A stretch of DNA of 58,939 bases. Origin: Ganoderma boninense (taxonomy: Eukaryota > Basidiomycota > Agaricomycetes > Polyporales > Polyporaceae). The notes below the pieces were generated by a model. It saw only the letters and a list, made by a program, of their open reading frames with translations. It was not told the origin of the DNA and ran no database searches. The translations under genes were made by a program, and so were the position numbers. The first letter of the stretch is position 1, and each line of letters begins with the position of its first letter. This document shows, in pieces, positions 54,811-58,939 of this stretch. The stretch spans positions 1 through 58,939 of the forward strand of contig PJEW03000023.1 in assembly GCA_002900995.3 (NCBI GenBank). The letters run 5' to 3'.

Positions 54811-55362
54811 CATGTGCTCCGGCTTCCCTCTGTACCGTCATTAGTAGCGTCGTCCGCATGTATCCTGCCCGCCGTCGATATGAATTCCAAATTGAGTCCT
54901 CAATTGCAGTCTGGTAAACCCAGGCAGCTAGCATTACATACTGCGTGATCTCTAAGGCTTGCCCACATCAAAGACTGTCGGGCCGCGTACTGCGCCTATC
55001 GTCCGTGCCATTTCTCCACCGTCCGGACTGTCTTCCGGAGTATCGGACTGTCTTCCGGAGTATCGGACTGTCTTCCGGAGTATCGGACTGTCTTCCGAGT
55101 CTCATTCCATCCGCACTTCCGGGTATACGCCCTAGGCCCCAGCATGTGCGTGCAGGTGCATGTCTATCAATTCTCAAGCGTGCAGTACATTTCCATATAC
55201 AGCAGTCTATACACCCTCCTGGCTTGAGTCCCTTTTCCTCATTCGCATTTCTTCGTTCAGCCGTCCATGCACCCTCCCCTAAGAGCGACGTCAACTGCTC
55301 GGAGTTCCTGCCGCTTGGCCTCGATTTGTCGCCCGGATGCTTCGATGCTCTCGTTCACCTCA
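54811..55362. other. intergenic with tandem repeat
   Basis: No supported gene. The plus frame 54945-55739 is open partly because of the repeat at 55021-55098. Confidence 0.3.
55021..55098. repeat. 20-bp tandem repeat, about four units
   Basis: Unit TATCGGACTGTCTTCCGGAG. The first unit varies at its start and the last is incomplete. It contains the TCCGGA word that recurs through this island. Confidence 0.9.
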
Positions 55363-56078
55363 TTACGCCATGCCTCCAGGTCCTCGGAAAAATAAGGAAG
55401 TGGTGGAGCCTATTGCAGTCATCAGACGTGTGGAACACCATCTATATTTCGAACTTACAACTTCGGTGGGAGGGTTGTACCACCACCTTGGCACTGCCGT
55501 ACCCCCAGGAACCCAACCGCTTGGGTGCCACCACTCCGGAAATCCCCACATGTGGGGGTTCGGAGGGACGGCCATGTGGAGCTCTTCCGTCGCCTGCAGG
55601 AAGGCGACGATGTCGACTTTATCCAACGAAAACTTCATCTTGCGTCCCTTCCACTCAATTCCGTCCAACAGGATCGTTAGAGGCACACAAACTTCAGTGC
55701 CATTTGAAGTCCTTGGTTCGGTCGAAGGCTGATTGCTGATTGCGACCGCTAATCCGCTCGCATGTATGGCCATCCACTGTGGCATTATCAGTAGCCTGCA
55801 TCTTCTTCCGGATCGTTATAAATCTGGACCAGAGTGCTTACCAGTTCTCGAGCAATGCAATAGTCCCATCTGCGGTTCGTCAGGTCTTCCGGACTCTTCG
55901 GACGGGCGACGATCGCCTTCCGGATGCGTAACAGTATTGAAAGCACCTCTGCTCGTGCCGCCCAAAGTGCAAGGCTGGCGGGGGGGTGATCCGGGCTCTC
56001 AGGAGGGTTGTGGGGGACATGGAGCATGGTCGGGTGTGTTGAGCGGCGTATAGAGCTGGTCGCGGGATCACAGTGCAA
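55363..56078 (-). CDS. uncharacterised KDZ-island ORF, two exons at least
   Basis: Minus-strand frame from 56078 (MHCDPATSSIRRSTHPTMLH, ALWAARAEVLSILLRIRKAI, RRWDYCIARELVSTLVQIYN) to about 55788. A second long frame follows at 55785-55363 (STEPRTSNGTEVCVPLTILL, GIEWKGRKMKFSLDKVDIVA, FLQATEELHMAVPPNPHMWG). Both look like real protein but the junction could not be fixed, so this may be one spliced gene or two. No known domain. Confidence 0.4.
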
Positions 56079-56390
56079 GACACAGTTCTCTCTCTTCTAA
56101 CTGCGCACCGTTATCAGTGTTTCGAATCCACATCTCGGTCTTGAGGCGCTACATGATCCCGTTATCACCGAGGATCTTTTCGGCCTCCTCACGTCATCTT
56201 CCGGACGGTATCGTGCTTCCCCCTCCTACGCTGGTAGTTCCATTTCCATTCCCGGACGTGGCCGCAGCACCCGTCCCATGCCAAGTCCCGTCAGCTTGTC
56301 CACCCTGAAGAAGGTACACTTAAATACTGCTGCCTGCCTACCCCGTACCAGCGTTCATCCCACATTGCCCTACCATCCCCCTTATTAGCA
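56079..56390. promoter_or_regulatory. upstream region of the 56.4 kb gene
   Basis: Pyrimidine-rich tracts and a CATCCCACATTGCC-type leader directly before the ATG at 56391; divergent from the 56078 ORF. No defined element. Confidence 0.3.
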
Positions 56391-57018
56391 ATGTCCGACC
56401 TTCCTGACCTGCCCCCGTTGCCAGTCGATGAGAATCTCCACCGCTTCGTCTGCGACCTTCGCCATCCCGATTATGCATACAACATCTCCCAGGTGTCCCA
56501 CCTACTTTCCACTTTCCTACACCACGTCGGCGCTATCCCCCGTCTCTACGGAACACTAGACCTCGACGACTACTTCCGTGCCGTGTACCGGTTCTTGCTG
56601 GAGCAGCCAAACGACCAGCGCCCTTCCGCCAACGTTCTACGCCACTTCTGGGAAGATTATTCCCGCCTCAGTCGTACCCGTGCACTCGACCATTGCACCA
56701 AGAAGCTCCATCGCCTCCGGGAGGCTTCGGAGGAGGCTTCCGAAACCTATGAAGCCAACCTTCAAGCATGCCTTCGGGGGGAAATCACCACCGACAGCCC
56801 CGAGTACCAGGCGGCATTGGCTGCTCACAAGAAAGCTTCAGCGAGGCTTAAGGAGTTTTCGGACTATTCTCATGATGCTGCGACGAGCTGTAAGTCGCAT
56901 TGAAGTGTCCTACTATGTTTTTACCGTCGTCTGACACTTCCCAGTCTCTATCGTTCAGACCCACGGCGTGTATTGGGGACCTGAGTGGGGCAACTCCCCT
57001 CTCGTTGGTCTTGACTAA
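56391..57018 (+). CDS. uncharacterised conserved KDZ-island protein, two exons (190 aa)
   Basis: Exon 1 56391-56889 and exon 2 56945-57018; 55-nt intron (GTAAGT...TTCCCAG). Starts MSDLPDLPPLPVDENLHRFV. The middle is helical (SQVSHLLSTFLHHVGAIPRL, LDDYFRAVYRFLLEQPNDQR, VLRHFWEDYSRLSRTRALDH) with a probable coiled coil (KLHRLREASEEASETYEANL), and it ends IVQTHGVYWGPEWGNSPLVG. It is the one island gene without any interruption. The piece at 54410-54810 is a damaged paralogue. Function unknown. Confidence 0.6.
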
Positions 57019-57671
57019 GCTCTACCGCATGCGATATATGCTAGCCAGGTCCATAGGAGACCTGAGACGCAAGTACGCTCATTTCATACAATTTGTTTGT
57101 CATCCCGCTCGTGCTGATCATTCCATGTACATAGGAAAGCATGAGTTAGTTACAATGTGTCTGCATCTTCGCGCATACGAATGTCGTCTGTACCAGTGCA
57201 CTGTAGTCCAGTCCATATCGCCACTATGTTTGCCCCATCTCCCAACCCTCTCTCTTGATATAAACGCCAGTTCGGAGGTCCCGACCCTAGAGAAAACGAA
57301 TGTACACTCCATTGCGCACGTTGCATGTTATGTAGTCCTTCCCTTCCATCAAAGAAAGTGTTCGACGTCGATTCCGATGACGGCGACTCCTCTCCGACAA
57401 GAGGAAGGTCCCACGGAGCGATATGTGTTGTGTTTTTAATGAGCCGTGTTGCCCAGGCAGACAACATGGCCGCTGCCCGTGCTCCGGATGCATTCCAAGC
57501 CCTTCCGGCTATCTCGGACAACCCAGGGGTTTCGCTCCTCACAGACGTTCCGGACTGCTCCGAGCGTCTTGATTCACCTACGGTGGCTCGGAGTAGTCAT
57601 ATCCGGCTTGTGCTCTCGTCGCTGAACACTACATTGACACATCTACAAGGACAGGTCCTACGTCTGCTTCC
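57019..57671 (+). other. probable gene fragment cut by the second Gypsy copy
   Basis: Plus-strand exon-like sequence (KKVFDVDSDDGDSSPTRGRS, MAAARAPDAFQALPAISDNP, VARSSHIRLVLSSLNTTLTH) runs without stop to the point where Gypsy LTR sequence begins at 57672. Neither start nor end can be set. Acidic, low complexity. Confidence 0.35.
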
Positions 57672-57823
57672 TTCTCGCTCATTAGTTACTTGCTCAATAC
57701 ATCTTGTCTCCAGATGCTGACTGTCGAGCCCTGCTCCGCTCTTGCTGCACAAAGTGCTCGTCGGACACCCTTACTCGTCTCGTAAGCCTCCCCCCTGATC
57801 TTACTCGACAGCCAGTCGTAACA
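57672..57823 (+). repeat. partial Gypsy LTR
   Basis: Homology to the full LTR starts abruptly at TTCTCGCTCATTAG; about 300 bp of the LTR 5' side are absent. Confidence 0.8.
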
Positions 57824-58939
57824 TTAGGTCGAAAACTTCTACACGAGCACCGGCGTACTCCATACACATTCCTTTTCTTCTCGTACGGTACGCACTTAGA
57901 TCCTCTGTGTTGGCCTAGCGTAGTGCGCGCTCTAGTCACACCATCGGATGTGGTCTCGGCGCAACCTGAGGCTTGCCACTCTCAGTGGTACAGTACGCGG
58001 AAAGCTCCTAACACGAGACCCCGGTACTGACAGAAGTGGTCCGCCTCACGGCGTGGAGGCTAGAGAAAAGGCGGCGAAACAAAGCAAGCAGAACACCCTT
58101 GGGCTCGTGTCCCTTGGGCTAAGACACAGCAATAGGCCGAGGAGCTGAGCAGACAGTGTCGGATCGTGCACCTGCCGTTTCTCTTTCCTGGGATAGGAAG
58201 CGAGCTACCTCCACTCCCCTCACCGTGCTTGCAGTCAAAGGCACACGCATTTCACAGCAACGCGGGTCAAAGACCAGCACTGGAACACCACCGAACAACA
58301 GTGGTTTGTTTGCGACCGCCAACCTGCCCCACACCGCGACTTCACCTTGACTGGACACCCACCAGTGGGCTCCATTCCACCCCTTCGTCGGCCACACCCC
58401 GACCAACAAACAGGCGATCTTAGACCGACTCGCCCAACCACCGCCAAGCCCCTTCCACAAGCCCACACGGGCAGCTGTTGCTGCTGCACGAAGTCGCCCC
58501 GGCACCCGGCCCCCCAGCCGTGCCCCCATCGTGTACCCAGCGGACCACCACCCCAGTCGATCCACAGGTTCCCCTGCTCTTGACAAACTATCGCACTCTT
58601 ACTGAACGTCTTGACAACGACGAAGCTCAAACCCCCTCATCACCCATTGCGTCGACTTCTAAAGCGAGAGAAGCCTTTTGAAGTGAAGAAGGAACTGAAG
58701 CCAAAAAGCTACCAGTCCAACGCCCGCAACGTCGTGCTCGTTCCAATCCTCCTCCTGCACCATCCTCCTCCCGCACCCACCATGACCACTCCTGCCCCTG
58801 CCCGGCATTCGACACCCTTTCCAACTCCTCTCCCAAATCGCCCCGTGATTTTCGATTTGGAAATCGCACAGGATGGGCTCGCTTTTGTTCCGCCCCCACA
58901 GATCTACTACAACACCCCCACGGCGGTAGCGTTGGGCGC
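57672..58939 (+). mobile_element. second Gypsy copy, 5'-truncated, continuing beyond the window
   Basis: Plus orientation, opposite to the first copy. It has only the last ~152 bp of the LTR (57672-57823, ending CAGTCGTAACA), then the leader (57824-58325) and the start of gag (LDNDEAQTPSSPIASTSKA near 58630). Gag is shifted out of frame by small indels right after that point (AREAF then stop at 58679), and more differences follow, so this copy looks degenerate. It shares the C-run length that the first copy has lost. The rest lies outside the window. Confidence 0.8.

Noticed and set aside
1..58939. CRISPR arrays, bacterial operons, riboswitches, rRNA or complete tRNA genes
   Set aside because: None seen; gene structure is eukaryotic with spliceosomal introns throughout.

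Overview
The window is a piece of a filamentous basidiomycete genome, most likely an Agaricomycete. Genes are split by short GT-AG introns (about 50-65 nt). The mobile elements are types known from mushroom-forming fungi: a Gypsy chromovirus, two hAT elements with BED/dimerisation architecture, and a KDZ transposase next to a TET/JBP-like dioxygenase. All gene models come from reading frames and splice signals by eye; no database search was possible.

Host part (1-17.8 kb). The left edge holds the start of a DUF455-like ferritin-fold gene. Three small secreted peptide genes of common design follow at about 1.4 kb spacing (2.0, 3.5 and 5.0 kb). Next come a short-chain dehydrogenase/reductase (5.9-7.0 kb), a multi-exon cytochrome P450 (8.3-10.7 kb) and a ricin-B-type beta-trefoil lectin with an unusual Thr-rich tail (13.0-13.9 kb). 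All of these lie on the minus strand. 14-17 kb is gene-poor, with one uncharacterised ORF and, at 17.1-17.7 kb, a two-exon gene of a kind often seen near fungal transposons.

Transposon nest (17.86-38.80 kb). The layers can be read from junctions. A ~1 kb end fragment of a hAT-2-family element (17.86-18.85) is interrupted by hAT-1 (from 18.85). hAT-1 carries a 1.7 kb almost perfect palindrome placed exactly like an intron in its transposase gene (22.29-24.01) and is then cut by a Gypsy element (LTRs at 24.18-24.64 and 38.34-38.80). The Gypsy leader is itself split by an 8.1 kb hAT-2 element (29745-37829) flanked by a perfect 8-bp target duplication. hAT-2 looks intact and has two genes: a transposase, and a divergently transcribed acidic protein of unknown function.

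KDZ/TET island (38.8-57.67 kb). It holds a KDZ transposase and a TET/JBP-like 2-oxoglutarate dioxygenase (both minus strand) and at least four accessory protein genes. Nearly every gene shows otherwise long, convincing frames broken by single in-frame stops, mostly explicable as C-to-T changes (CGA to TGA, CAG to TAG, TGG to TAG). The island is bounded on both sides by Gypsy sequence in opposite orientation; the right-hand copy is 5'-truncated and runs off the window.

The most unusual single object is the palindrome that behaves as a splice-competent intron: its terminal inverted repeat supplies a 5' splice site when read one way and a 3' splice site when read the other.
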